The notes under the pieces were generated by a model. The model saw only the letters and a program-made list of their open reading frames with translations. It did not search any database and was not told the origin of the DNA. Below are positions 43,095 to 51,780 of a stretch of 64,000 nt of DNA, piece after piece (within the stretch, counting starts at the first letter, position 1; every line of letters begins with the position of its first letter). A program made the position numbers and the translations under genes. This DNA is from Demequina activiva (GTDB lineage Bacteria; Actinomycetota; Actinomycetes; Actinomycetales; Demequinaceae), in the NCBI RefSeq assembly GCF_016862815.1, contig NZ_BONR01000001.1, forward strand, positions 558,001 to 622,000, read 5' to 3'.

Positions 43095-44504
43095 CTAGCG
43101 CGCGGCCGGACCCAGGGCGGTCCCCGTCAGCAGCGCTCGATAGAACGCCACGCCGGCCCCCAGGGCGGCGATCTCGACGTTCTCGCCGGGCCCGTGGATG
43201 GCTTCGCGCTGCGCCTTGTCCATCGCGAGCGGGCTGAAGCGGTACACGGCCGGAGCGATCCGGGCCACGTGCCGCGCGTCGGATGCGGCCATCATCACGT
43301 AGGGGACCGTCACGGCATCGGGGTAGGACGTCCTCACGGCGGACACCAGCGCGCGCCAGCGCTCATCGTCGCCCGTGGGCGACACCGGAGAAGGCTCGGA
43401 CGCCTCCACCACGGTCAGCTCGACGCTCTCGCCCACCGCGCGCCGCACGTGATCGAGCGTGTCCTGCACGGTCGACCCCACCGCGACGCGCAGGTTCACC
43501 GTCGCCGTCGCTCGCGTCGCGAGCACGTTCTGAGCCGGGCTGCCCTCGAGCATCGTCACCGCGGCCGTGGTGCGCACCATGGCCGCGAGCTCCGGTCCCA
43601 GCCGCGGCAGCAGCCGCGCGAGCGGGCCGCGCAGCGAACCCGCCCGGCCCAGCACGGCACGCATCGGTCCGGTCAGATGCGGCGCCACGCCTTCGAACAT
43701 CTCGACGGACACGTCGTGCAGCGAGGTGGGGAACGGGCTGTCCTCGAGCGCCACCAGCGCCTTCGCCAGCAGTCCGGGCGCCGAACGGCGCGGGGGCGTC
43801 GACGCATGCCCGCCCAGGGACTCGACCGTGAGCTCGAGCGTCACGATGCCCTTCTCCGAGGCGCCGATCGCCGCCATCGGCGTCGACAGCCCCGGGAAGG
43901 CCCCGGTCGCGACCGCCCCGCCCTCGTCCACCACGAGCCACGGCTCGATGCCGCGCGTCTCGAGCAGCTCGACGGCCGCGAGGGCGGACGGCCCGTGGGA
44001 CTCCTCGTCCGCGCCGAACAGCAGGTACAGGTCGCGCGCCGGCGTCCAGCCCTCGCGCAGCAGAGCCTCGAGCGCCTCGAGCAGCACGATCAGCGCGCCC
44101 TTGTCGTCCAGCGTCCCTCGCCCGTGGACGCGACCGTCCGCGATCACTCCGTCGAAGGGCGGGTGCTCCCAGCCCTCGGCCTCCCAGTCCGCGGGCACGG
44201 GCACCACGTCCTGATGCGCCATCAGCAGCACCGGCCGCACGGCGGACGCGCCCGGGATGCGCAGCAGGAGGCCGGCGCGGCCCACCACGTCGAGCTCGGC
44301 CGCGCCGAACGTGCACGGGTACGTCTGCTCCAGGAAGGTGCGCAGCAGCCCGAAGGTGGCGGCATCGCCGTCGCTCAACGGCCCCGGCGGCGGGGTCACG
44401 GTGGCGATCCGAACAGCCTGGGAGAGGTGCTCGGCGGCGGCGAGCGCCACGGGGTCCGGCGAGGGGCCGCCGTCGCGACCGGCCGATGCGCGCCGCAGTC
44501 TCAT
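43095..44504 (-). CDS. M20-family metallopeptidase
   Basis: A 469-residue zinc peptidase or amidohydrolase. The metal ligands are in VLLMAHQDVVPVP, GRGTLDDKGALIVLLEALE, LFGADEESHGPSAL and the C-terminal AIHGPGENV; a dimerisation domain (LGGHASTPPRRSAPGLLA) lies between. It resembles the PM20D1/carboxypeptidase S group. The ATG overlaps the stop of the MFS gene (ATGA), so transport and hydrolysis may serve the same compound. It has no signal peptide. Confidence 0.88.
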   Translation of the reverse strand: MRLRRASAGRDGGPSPDPVALAAAEHLSQAVRIATVTPPPGPLSDGDAATFGLLRTFLEQTYPCTFGAAELDVVGRAGLLLRIPGASAVRPVLLMAHQDVVPVPADWEAEGWEHPPFDGVIADGRVHGRGTLDDKGALIVLLEALEALLREGWTPARDLYLLFGADEESHGPSALAAVELLETRGIEPWLVVDEGGAVATGAFPGLSTPMAAIGASEKGIVTLELTVESLGGHASTPPRRSAPGLLAKALVALEDSPFPTSLHDVSVEMFEGVAPHLTGPMRAVLGRAGSLRGPLARLLPRLGPELAAMVRTTAAVTMLEGSPAQNVLATRATATVNLRVAVGSTVQDTLDHVRRAVGESVELTVVEASEPSPVSPTGDDERWRALVSAVRTSYPDAVTVPYVMMAASDARHVARIAPAVYRFSPLAMDKAQREAIHGPGENVEIAALGAGVAFYRALLTGTALGPAAR

Positions 44505-46054
44505 CGCTCGCCCTCCTCGGGCACGGGGTCGCCTGGCGTGCCGTCGCCCATCGGAGGAGCCTCGTCCACCAGAGCGCCCGGGATCGGGACGCCAGAGCCG
44601 GGGACGCCCGCCTCGGCCACCAGCGCATCGGCGCTCGACGTGAAGGCGACCTTGGGGACGGCGAACAGGAAGACCATCGCCACCAGTGCCGTGCCGCCGC
44701 AGATCGCCCACACGGTGATGTAGCCGGACAGCGATCCCGCGTCCGTCTCGCCGCCGTCGAGCGCTGCGGTCGCGCCGGAGGCCAGGGCGATCGCGAAGGC
44801 GGCGGAGGCGAACGCGCCGCCGATGGTCTTGGTGGTGTTGGTCAGCCCGGTCGCGACGCCCGTGTGCTCCGGCGGGGCGGCGGCGGCCGCGGCAGCCGGC
44901 AGCGCCGCCACCAGCGCGCCGGAGCCCAGGCCGGCGACCACCATGCACGCGACCACCTGCACCACGTCGCCATGGAACGGGATGAGCGCCAGATAGCCCA
45001 GCGCCACCAGCGCCGAGGCACCGATCAGCACCAGCCGCGGCGTGAGCATCGCGGACACCTTGGAGAACACGCCGGCTCCCACGAGCAGCGACATCACGTA
45101 CGCGCCGATCACGTAGGACGCGGTGGCGGAGGTCAGACCCAGCCCGTAGCCCACCTCGTCGGGATCCGTGCGGGCGAACGTCGACAGCGGCCCCTGGGCG
45201 CCCAGCACGCTGACGCCGAACAGCGCGGCGGTGGCGATCACCGGCCACAGCGCCGGACTGCGCAGCATGCCGATGTCCACGAGCGGGTGCTCGGTGCGCT
45301 CCTCGACCTTCACGAAGGCCCACAGCAGCGCGACGCCGATCATCACCATGCCCACCACCCACACCGTGATGCCATCGACGCGCACCAGCGACAGTCCGCC
45401 CATGATCGCCAGCAGGGCGATGGTCAGCAGGCTCGTGCCGCGGGTGTCGATGGTGCCGCCACCGCGCACGCCCGGGTCCGGGACCTTGAGCAGCACCACG
45501 ATCAGCGCGATCGTCACCAGCGCCGCCGGCACGCACAGCGTGAGCCACAGCGGCAGCATGCCGCCCAGCTGCCCGCCCGCGAGCGCACCTGCGATCGCGC
45601 CCGCCTGCAGCGCCACCACGATGACGCCGGCACCCTTACGGGTGAGCGCAGCGCCGTCGGGCTCGTTCCGAGCCCGCGAGAAGATGATCGCCACGTTCAG
45701 CGGCAGCCACACCACGTAGAAGCCCTGCAGCGCCCACGCGGCCACGAACCACGGAAAGGTGGGCGCGAACGCGATGCCGAAGCTCGCGATCATGGTGACG
45801 ATCAGCGAGGCGATCAGGATGCGGCGGTGGCCGAACATGTCGCCCAGGCGCGCGAGCACCGGCACCACGATCGAGCTGAGCAGCAGCTGTGCCGCCTCGA
45901 ACCAGTTGATGTCCGCGTCCGTGATGCCGAGGTTACGGGCGATGTCCGTGAACAGCGGCGTGTAGTAGCCCTGCAGCACGCCGGACGTGCCCTCGACCAC
46001 GACCAGCGCGCCCACGACGCCGCCGGCCAGGGCCGTGCGCTTGCGGTTCACCAT
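44501..46054 (-). CDS. MFS transporter, DHA2-like drug/metabolite exporter
   Basis: A 517-residue membrane protein with about 14 hydrophobic helices. The motif-A loop ARLGDMFGHRRILIAS lies between helices 2 and 3. Antiporter-type features include LPLNVAIIFSRARNE and GVATGLTNTTKTIGGAFASA. The Pro/Gly-rich C-terminal tail is cytoplasmic. The substrate is unknown. It is coupled to the M20 peptidase downstream. Confidence 0.87.
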   Translation of the reverse strand: MVNRKRTALAGGVVGALVVVEGTSGVLQGYYTPLFTDIARNLGITDADINWFEAAQLLLSSIVVPVLARLGDMFGHRRILIASLIVTMIASFGIAFAPTFPWFVAAWALQGFYVVWLPLNVAIIFSRARNEPDGAALTRKGAGVIVVALQAGAIAGALAGGQLGGMLPLWLTLCVPAALVTIALIVVLLKVPDPGVRGGGTIDTRGTSLLTIALLAIMGGLSLVRVDGITVWVVGMVMIGVALLWAFVKVEERTEHPLVDIGMLRSPALWPVIATAALFGVSVLGAQGPLSTFARTDPDEVGYGLGLTSATASYVIGAYVMSLLVGAGVFSKVSAMLTPRLVLIGASALVALGYLALIPFHGDVVQVVACMVVAGLGSGALVAALPAAAAAAAPPEHTGVATGLTNTTKTIGGAFASAAFAIALASGATAALDGGETDAGSLSGYITVWAICGGTALVAMVFLFAVPKVAFTSSADALVAEAGVPGSGVPIPGALVDEAPPMGDGTPGDPVPEEGER

Positions 46055-46124
46055 GGGCGCATCCTTTCACCCCGGGGTGCCGGGATCGTGACGGGCCGAT
46101 GCGCGCGAGGGTGCCGCTCGTCGA

Positions 46125-48461
46125 TCACGGACGGCTGGCGTCCACCTCGTCGCCGGGGGACGGGTCCGCCTCGGCCTCGCTGACCACGGCCTCGTCCGCG
46201 GCGTCCTCGACGCCCGGGGCGTGGGAGCGCCGCGACGCGCCTGCCACGGCCAGGATGGCGATCAGCGCGGCGATGCCGGCGATGGTCCACCGCACGGCGG
46301 GGTTCGCGTCGTCGCCGTAGCTGAGCATCACCACGGCCGGCGCGATCAGCAGTGCCACGAGGTTCATCACCTTGAGGAGCGGGTTGATCGCGGGGCCGGC
46401 CGTGTCCTTGAACGGGTCGCCCACGGTGTCGCCGATGATGGTCGCCTCGTGCGCCGGCGAGTTCTTGCCGCCATGGTGGCCGTCCTCGACGATCTTCTTC
46501 GCGTTGTCCCACGAGCCGCCCGAGTTGGCGAGGAACACGGCCATCAGCACGCCCGTGCCGATCGCTCCGGCGAGGAATCCGGCGAGCGCGCCCACGCCCA
46601 GCGCGAAGCCCACGAAGATGGGTGCCATCGCGGCCAGCAGCCCGGGGGTGGCGAGCTCGCGCAGCGAGTCACGAGTGCAGATGTCCACCACGCGGCCGTA
46701 CTGGGGACGCACCTCGCCGGTCATGATGCCGGGGTTGTCACGGAACTGGCGTCGCACCTCGAAGACGATGGCGCCGGCGGCACGGGTGACCGCGTCGATC
46801 AGGAGACCGGAGAACAGGAAGACGGTCGCGCCGCCGATGATCACGCCCACCAGCGTGAGCGGGTTGATGATCTCGTAGGAGAAGTCGTCGAGCGAGGCCG
46901 ATGCCTCGTCGATCGCGGTGATCACCGCGTCCGAGTACGAGCCGAACAGCGCGGCCGCGGCCAGCACGGCCGTCGCGATCGCGATGCCCTTGGTGACGGC
47001 CTTGGTGGTGTTTCCCACCGCGTCGAGGTCGGTGAGGATCTGCGCCGCCTCCTCATCGACCTCACCGGACATCTCGGCGATGCCCTGGGCGTTGTCGGAG
47101 ACGGGTCCGAACGTGTCCATCGCCACGATCACGCCCACCGTGGTGAGGAGCCCGCAGCCTGCGAGCGCCACCAGGAACAGCGCCAGGGCGATCGAGCCAC
47201 CCGCCACGAAGTACAGCACCACGACGGCGCCCGCGATCACGGTCGCGGTGTAGACGGCGGACTCGAGGCCCACGCCGATGCCGGACAGCACCACCGTGGC
47301 CGCGCCCGTGCGCGACGTCTGCGCGACGCGCTTGGTGGGCTTGGAGCCCACATCGGTGAAGTAGCCGGTGAGCCACAGGATCAGGCCCGCGAGCCCGATG
47401 CCCACGAACACCGCGACGGTGGCCATGATGCGCGGGTCGCCGGAGGCGTCCGCGATGCGCTCGGTGCCGATGTCCGCGAACGAGCTGGGCAGGTAGACGA
47501 ACGCCGCGATCGCCGCCAGCACGGCGCCGATGGCCGCGGAGACGTAGAACCCGCGATTGATGGCGGCCAGGCCGGACTCCGCGCCGCGGACTCGCGTGAT
47601 GAAGACGCCCACGGCCGCCACCACTGCGCCGATGGCGGTGACGATCAGCGGGAACACGAGTCCCTGCTCACCCATCGCCGCCTTGCCCAGGATCAGCGCA
47701 GCGACCAGCGTCACGGCGTAGGACTCGAACAGGTCCGCGGCCATGCCGGCGCAGTCGCCCACGTTGTCGCCCACGTTGTCCGCGATGGTCGCGGCGTTGC
47801 GGGGGTCGTCCTCCGGGATGTGCTGCTCGACCTTGCCCACCAGGTCCGCCCCCACATCGGCCGCCTTGGTGAAGATTCCTCCTCCGACGCGCATGAACAT
47901 CGCGAGCAGCGCCGCGCCGAACCCGAATCCCTCGAGGACGGCGGCGGCGTCGCCGCGGTACAGGAACACCACCGCGGCTGCTCCCAGCAGGCCCAGGCCC
48001 ACCACCGACATGCCCACCGCGCCGCCGGTGCGGAACGCGATGCGCGCGCCCGTGGCGCGGCCGTCCTTCTGCGTGGACGCGTAGGCGACGCGAACGTTGG
48101 CGCGCACCGCGAGCCACATGCCCATGTAGCCGATCGCCGCGGAGAAGCCGGCGCCCAGGAGGAAGAAGATTGAGCGCCCCACCCGCACGCCGGCGTCGCC
48201 CGGCAGCAGGAACAGCAGCGCGAACACGATCACGGCGAACAGCACGAGGGTGCGGAACTGGCGGTTGAGGTACGCCGATGCGCCCTCCTGCACCGCTCCC
48301 GCGATCTCCTGCATCTTGGGGGTGCCGTCCGCGGCCTTGAGCACCTGCTGACGAAGGATGAAGGAGAAGATCAGGGCGGCGGCCGCGATGGCGCCGATGA
48401 CGGCGACGATCGTGAGGCTCGAACCGCCCACCTCGATGCTGGTCGTGACTGCGGATGTCAT
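46125..48461 (-). CDS. hppA: K+-independent proton-pumping membrane pyrophosphatase
   Basis: A 778-residue integral membrane enzyme that couples pyrophosphate hydrolysis to proton export. It has about 16 helices and the signature loops DVGADLVGKVEQHIPEDDPR, DNVGDNVGDCAGMAADLFES and DTVGDPFKDTAGPAINPLLK. The segment GNTTKAVTKG carries Lys where K+-dependent enzymes have Ala, so it should not need potassium. ATG 48461 has AAGGAGGACGA upstream. The C-terminal 40 residues are an acidic extension. Confidence 0.96.
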   Translation of the reverse strand: MTSAVTTSIEVGGSSLTIVAVIGAIAAAALIFSFILRQQVLKAADGTPKMQEIAGAVQEGASAYLNRQFRTLVLFAVIVFALLFLLPGDAGVRVGRSIFFLLGAGFSAAIGYMGMWLAVRANVRVAYASTQKDGRATGARIAFRTGGAVGMSVVGLGLLGAAAVVFLYRGDAAAVLEGFGFGAALLAMFMRVGGGIFTKAADVGADLVGKVEQHIPEDDPRNAATIADNVGDNVGDCAGMAADLFESYAVTLVAALILGKAAMGEQGLVFPLIVTAIGAVVAAVGVFITRVRGAESGLAAINRGFYVSAAIGAVLAAIAAFVYLPSSFADIGTERIADASGDPRIMATVAVFVGIGLAGLILWLTGYFTDVGSKPTKRVAQTSRTGAATVVLSGIGVGLESAVYTATVIAGAVVVLYFVAGGSIALALFLVALAGCGLLTTVGVIVAMDTFGPVSDNAQGIAEMSGEVDEEAAQILTDLDAVGNTTKAVTKGIAIATAVLAAAALFGSYSDAVITAIDEASASLDDFSYEIINPLTLVGVIIGGATVFLFSGLLIDAVTRAAGAIVFEVRRQFRDNPGIMTGEVRPQYGRVVDICTRDSLRELATPGLLAAMAPIFVGFALGVGALAGFLAGAIGTGVLMAVFLANSGGSWDNAKKIVEDGHHGGKNSPAHEATIIGDTVGDPFKDTAGPAINPLLKVMNLVALLIAPAVVMLSYGDDANPAVRWTIAGIAALIAILAVAGASRRSHAPGVEDAADEAVVSEAEADPSPGDEVDASRP

Positions 48462-48562
48462 TCGTCCTCCTTGACGAGACGCTCCTGGCACGACGTCCTT
48501 GTCGCGCTCACGGCTATGCGGGTCACTCTAGGGGACGATGAGGACCGGAGCGACACGCGACC

Positions 48563-48587
48563 CAACGTTTCGCTCCACCTGTGCGTC
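48563..48587 (+). promoter_or_regulatory. Putative ECF promoter with CAACGTTTCG
   Basis: CAACGTTTCG (48563-48572) is followed 16 bases after CAACG by CGTC (48584-48587). It lies 56 nt upstream of the cassette E sigma-factor start. The same element precedes cassette A and the 48-residue gene at 61207. Confidence 0.6.
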
Positions 48588-48642
48588 GACACTGCGACAG
48601 GAACCACAACGCAGCACCCGATCACCGACGACCGGAGGGGAC

Positions 48643-49203
48643 ATGGCTCGCTGGCAGGACACGATGGAGCAGCTGGTGCGGACGCGCGAGCGCGCACTGC
48701 TCTCCTACGCCTACCTGGTGTGCGGCGACCCGGTCCAGGCTCAGGACCTGGTCCAGGACGCCCTGGTGCGCACCTTCTCGAGGGAGCGCAAGGGTCTCAC
48801 CTCGGTCAAGGCCGAGGGCTACGTGAGGCGCGCCATCACCACCTCCTATGTCGATCTGTACCGCCGCCGCCAGCGGTGGCAGCGAGTCCAGCACCTGTTC
48901 CAGTCGGAGGCGATCGCTCCGGACCGGATGGGTCAGGTCGAGGCGGGATCGGATGTGGCCGATGCGCTGGCCACGTTGCCGCCTCGGGTGCGGGCGTGCG
49001 TGGTGCTGAGGTACTTCGACGACCTCACGGTTCCGCAGATCGCGCGGACCCTCGGCATCGCCGAGGGCACCGTCAAGCGCTACCTCAGCGACGGGCTGGG
49101 GCAGCTGGAGCTGGCGTTGGGGCCGCTCGAGGACGCAGGTGTTGCAGGTGAGGACGAGGTCCGGGTGGACTCGCCTCGCTCACAGGGAAGGAACGGATCA
49201 TGA
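48643..49203 (+). CDS. SigE-family (ECF-type) sigma factor, cassette E
   Basis: A 186-residue sigma factor. Region 2 is intact (LLSYAYLVCGDPVQAQDLVQ, DALVRTFSRERK, TSYVDLYRRRQRWQRV), as is region 4 (LPPRVRACVVLRYFDDLTVP, QIARTLGIAEGTVKRYLSDG). ATG 48643 has CGGAGGGGAC upstream; upstream in-frame codons cross the promoter. It is divergent from hppA. The stop overlaps the sensor start. Confidence 0.9.
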   Translation: MARWQDTMEQLVRTRERALLSYAYLVCGDPVQAQDLVQDALVRTFSRERKGLTSVKAEGYVRRAITTSYVDLYRRRQRWQRVQHLFQSEAIAPDRMGQVEAGSDVADALATLPPRVRACVVLRYFDDLTVPQIARTLGIAEGTVKRYLSDGLGQLELALGPLEDAGVAGEDEVRVDSPRSQGRNGS

Positions 49204-51086
49204 AGCTCTCGGACGCTCTGAGGGGCGCGGCCGACCGCGCTCCGGTGGATGATGCGACCATCTCCGTCGACGCCGCGACCGGTCGCGTGCGCCGTCGCCG
49301 CGCCGTGCGCGCTGGATCGACGGGCCTGGTGGGTGCCGGCGCCGTCGCGGTGCTCGCGTTCGGCGCGATCGGGCAGCTGGGCCCGCTGTCCGGCGACGAC
49401 GCGCAGGACAGCCTCGCGGGCGGTGACGCGAACGTCGAGTCCGCCATGGACGGCGAGATGGGCGCTCCCGCGATGGCCGAGGAGGACTCCTCCGCAGGCG
49501 ACACCCGGCTCGCCGAGCCGTGGATGTGCGGCTCGACCTTCGACCCCGAGACCAGCGGGTGGTCGTGGGGCGACACGAGCGGGGTGGAGTTCGAGGCACG
49601 AGCCCCCGAGCAGGACGGCCAGACGTGGTCTCTGCCGCAGACGCTCACCGCGCTGCGCCCGGTGGACCTGGTGGGCTCGCCGGACTACGTCGTGGTGTGG
49701 GACGGGATCGTCGTGGGCCGCATGATCTCGCCGGATCCGGTGGTCTACGGTCCGGCCGACGAGATGCTGGCGCCGCAGGACGGACCCTACGAGCGGCTCG
49801 ACCCCGAGTCCGACTTCCCCCAGCTCGAGCAGTGGGTCACGCTCGACGCGGTGAACTGCTGGGATGGCTCGCCGCTGCCGGCCGGAGACTACGAGGTGCA
49901 CTCCGCGTGGACGCTGGCGTACGCCGCGGACACCGCGCCCGGGGGCGAGTCGGGCGAGGCCCCGACCGAGCCGTCGCCGGCCGCGTCGCCCGACGTCACG
50001 GACATGCCCGTCGAGGAGGGCGCCGACGCGGCCGCACTTCCCGGCGCCGAGGACGCAGCGCTGTGGTTCCGCGTCGCGGCCGGCCCCGTGACGCTGACGA
50101 TCGACGGCGAGCCCGTCGACGATCCGTTCGGCGCGTACCTGGGCGGGGACCAGCCGGGCGAGCCGGTGCCGCTCCCAGAGCCCATCGAGCCGCAGCCGCT
50201 TCCCGACGGCTACCTCACGCCGGACATCGCGCGGGAGCTGTTCGAGGCGAACCGCGTCGACGGCTCGTGGGAGATGGCCGCTGGCACCCAGCGGGTGGTC
50301 AAGGTCAGCGACTCTCGTTCGGACAACCCGGATGGCGACTGGCAGGCGAACTTCTACGGCTGCGTCTGGGACGACTCGGTGGACGGCGGCTTCCCGGAGC
50401 GATCCGCGGAGCTCGACCTGCTCGACGTGTCCGTCTCGGTGCCGTCGAGCATCTCGGTGAGCTACGGATTCGTGGTGGACGGCAATCCGCTGATGAACTC
50501 GACTGTCAGGAACGCCTCGGAGTACACGATCCCCGGGTTCTGGAGCGGGCCCAGCCCGCAGCTGTTCCTGGTCCGCGATGGCGTGGTGGTGGCGGAGGCC
50601 TACCCCCTCGGTCTCGACGACCAGATGGCGGCCATCGCTCGCGACCGCGCCGTCGTGGACGACGCGGATGACATGGCACTGACGATCGCGCCGGAGACGG
50701 GCGGCACGCTCGCACCTGGCGCCCAGCTGAGCGGCCGCTACCTGTGGCGGGACGTGACCGCCTGCGGCACGGGCGGGCAGATCGCTGCGGGCTCCTACAC
50801 GGTCCTGGCGGCGCAGTCCATCAGCCTGAGCAACGAGGGACAGGTGGTCATGTACAGCGAGGGGGACGAGGGCAGCATCGGCGGCGGCGCGGAGCCCGGC
50901 ATCCTGCTCCCCGAACCAGCCATCGACGTGCCGGAGTCCGGTGCTGAGGAGTCCGGCTTCGGGTCTGGCTCGGCGAGCGGCTCCGCAGACATGGTGGAGC
51001 CGGCGATCGCTCCGGCTCCCGACATGGAGTACGACTGGCTGGAGCTGCAGGTCTACACGTCGCTGGGCACCATCAGCGTTCGCTGA
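49200..51086 (+). CDS. Membrane-anchored sensor/anti-sigma-like protein of cassette E
   Basis: A 628-residue protein, the largest sensor of the set. It has a cytoplasmic N terminus (MKLSDALRGAADRAP...), the arginine cluster RVRRRRAVRAG (about 29-39), one membrane helix (about 40-58), then an acidic, Gly/Glu/Pro-rich external region. The outer part seems to hold two related halves, each with a WD/VVRDG-like block (YVVVWDGIVVGRMISPD near 165 and FLVRDGVVVAEAYPLGLDD near 460) and isolated Cys. The ATG overlaps the sigma stop (ATGA). A large inverted repeat follows the gene. Confidence 0.8.
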   Translation: MKLSDALRGAADRAPVDDATISVDAATGRVRRRRAVRAGSTGLVGAGAVAVLAFGAIGQLGPLSGDDAQDSLAGGDANVESAMDGEMGAPAMAEEDSSAGDTRLAEPWMCGSTFDPETSGWSWGDTSGVEFEARAPEQDGQTWSLPQTLTALRPVDLVGSPDYVVVWDGIVVGRMISPDPVVYGPADEMLAPQDGPYERLDPESDFPQLEQWVTLDAVNCWDGSPLPAGDYEVHSAWTLAYAADTAPGGESGEAPTEPSPAASPDVTDMPVEEGADAAALPGAEDAALWFRVAAGPVTLTIDGEPVDDPFGAYLGGDQPGEPVPLPEPIEPQPLPDGYLTPDIARELFEANRVDGSWEMAAGTQRVVKVSDSRSDNPDGDWQANFYGCVWDDSVDGGFPERSAELDLLDVSVSVPSSISVSYGFVVDGNPLMNSTVRNASEYTIPGFWSGPSPQLFLVRDGVVVAEAYPLGLDDQMAAIARDRAVVDDADDMALTIAPETGGTLAPGAQLSGRYLWRDVTACGTGGQIAAGSYTVLAAQSISLSNEGQVVMYSEGDEGSIGGGAEPGILLPEPAIDVPESGAEESGFGSGSASGSADMVEPAIAPAPDMEYDWLELQVYTSLGTISVR

Positions 51087-51109
51087 CCGGTGCAGTGGCG
51101 GGCTGAGGC

Positions 51110-51154
51110 CCGCACGGACGCTGCCGCTGTGCGCGGACCACAGCGTCCGTGCGG
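51110..51154. terminator. Long inverted repeat after the cassette E sensor gene
   Basis: Perfect 14-bp arms CCGCACGGACGCTG (51110-51123) and CAGCGTCCGTGCGG (51141-51154) are separated by 17 nt. A smaller hairpin (GCGGGC-TGAG-GCCCGC, 51098-51113) overlaps its left arm, so the two folds compete. It lies in the 206-nt gap between the sensor gene and the convergent pilus gene. It probably terminates transcription; the competing folds are unusual. Confidence 0.55.
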
Positions 51155-51292
51155 TGCGAGTTTGGCGTTGTCCATTCCGCACGGCCCCCGTCTGTGGCAG
51201 GATGTCGCCAAGAGCGGGGTGGCATTCGCACAGACCTCGGCTCGCCAGCTCCCGGGGGCGGCGTGACCCCCTCAGCCGCGCCGCCTCCGGGT

Positions 51293-51670
51293 TCACCTCC
51301 CCCTACCGCTCGGCACGGCGTGCGCAGGCCCTGCCACCGCCACCGCGATCTGTGCGTCGCGGCCCCACGTCACCGCCACGGACACCACCGATCCCTGGAC
51401 GGCGCAGAGCGACACGCGCACTCCGACCAGCGCTGCTGCCTCGCGTGCGCTCTGGCAGCCCGCACGGTGACCATCGTGCCCCTGTGCCGCAGCGGCCCTC
51501 GCCGCGTATGCGCCAGCGAGCGCGGCGGCATCCGCACCGTGCTGGGCCTCGATGCGTGAGCGCGCGTGACCGGCTCCCGCGACCACCGCGACGCCCAGCA
51601 GCACCGTCGCGAGCACGAGCGCCAGGGCGATCGCGCTGGCGGCCCCACGGTCGCGCACGGCGCTCACCAT
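51293..51670 (-). CDS. TadE/TadG-like pseudopilin-type protein (Rv3654c-like)
   Basis: A 125-residue protein with an N-terminal membrane helix after a short basic lead (VRDRGAASAIALALVLATVL), then a small external domain with two Cys (AGCQSAREA, SLCAVQG). It matches the helicase/secretion-neighbourhood TadE-like family of actinobacteria. ATG 51670 has GGAGGGC upstream. It belongs with the pilus genes at 53130-55751 but is cut off from them by an oppositely oriented gene. Confidence 0.8.
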   Translation of the reverse strand: MVSAVRDRGAASAIALALVLATVLLGVAVVAGAGHARSRIEAQHGADAAALAGAYAARAAAAQGHDGHRAGCQSAREAAALVGVRVSLCAVQGSVVSVAVTWGRDAQIAVAVAGPAHAVPSGRGR

Positions 51671-51768
51671 GCCCTCCGTGGGTCCCGGCACGGAGCCGTC
51701 TGTCGACCCCTGCCGCGCTGCCGCTCCCGGCAGCCGCGCCGGCCTGAGCCACACGGCAGAGCGTCGAC

Positions 51769-51774
51769 TAGCAT
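51769..51774 (+). promoter_or_regulatory. Possible -10 box of a leaderless transcript
   Basis: TAGCAT ends 6 bases before the ATG at 51781, and no ribosome-binding sequence is present. This is the geometry of leaderless mRNAs common in actinobacteria. The -35 region is weak. Confidence 0.35.
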
Positions 51775-51780
51775 CGCCCC

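Noticed and set aside
46221..48173. A 650-codon plus-strand frame
   Set aside because: It is antisense to hppA, whose sequence is diagnostic.
49080..51296. A 738-codon minus-strand frame
   Set aside because: It is antisense to the cassette E sensor, which has a ribosome site, a coupled start and homologues in the window.
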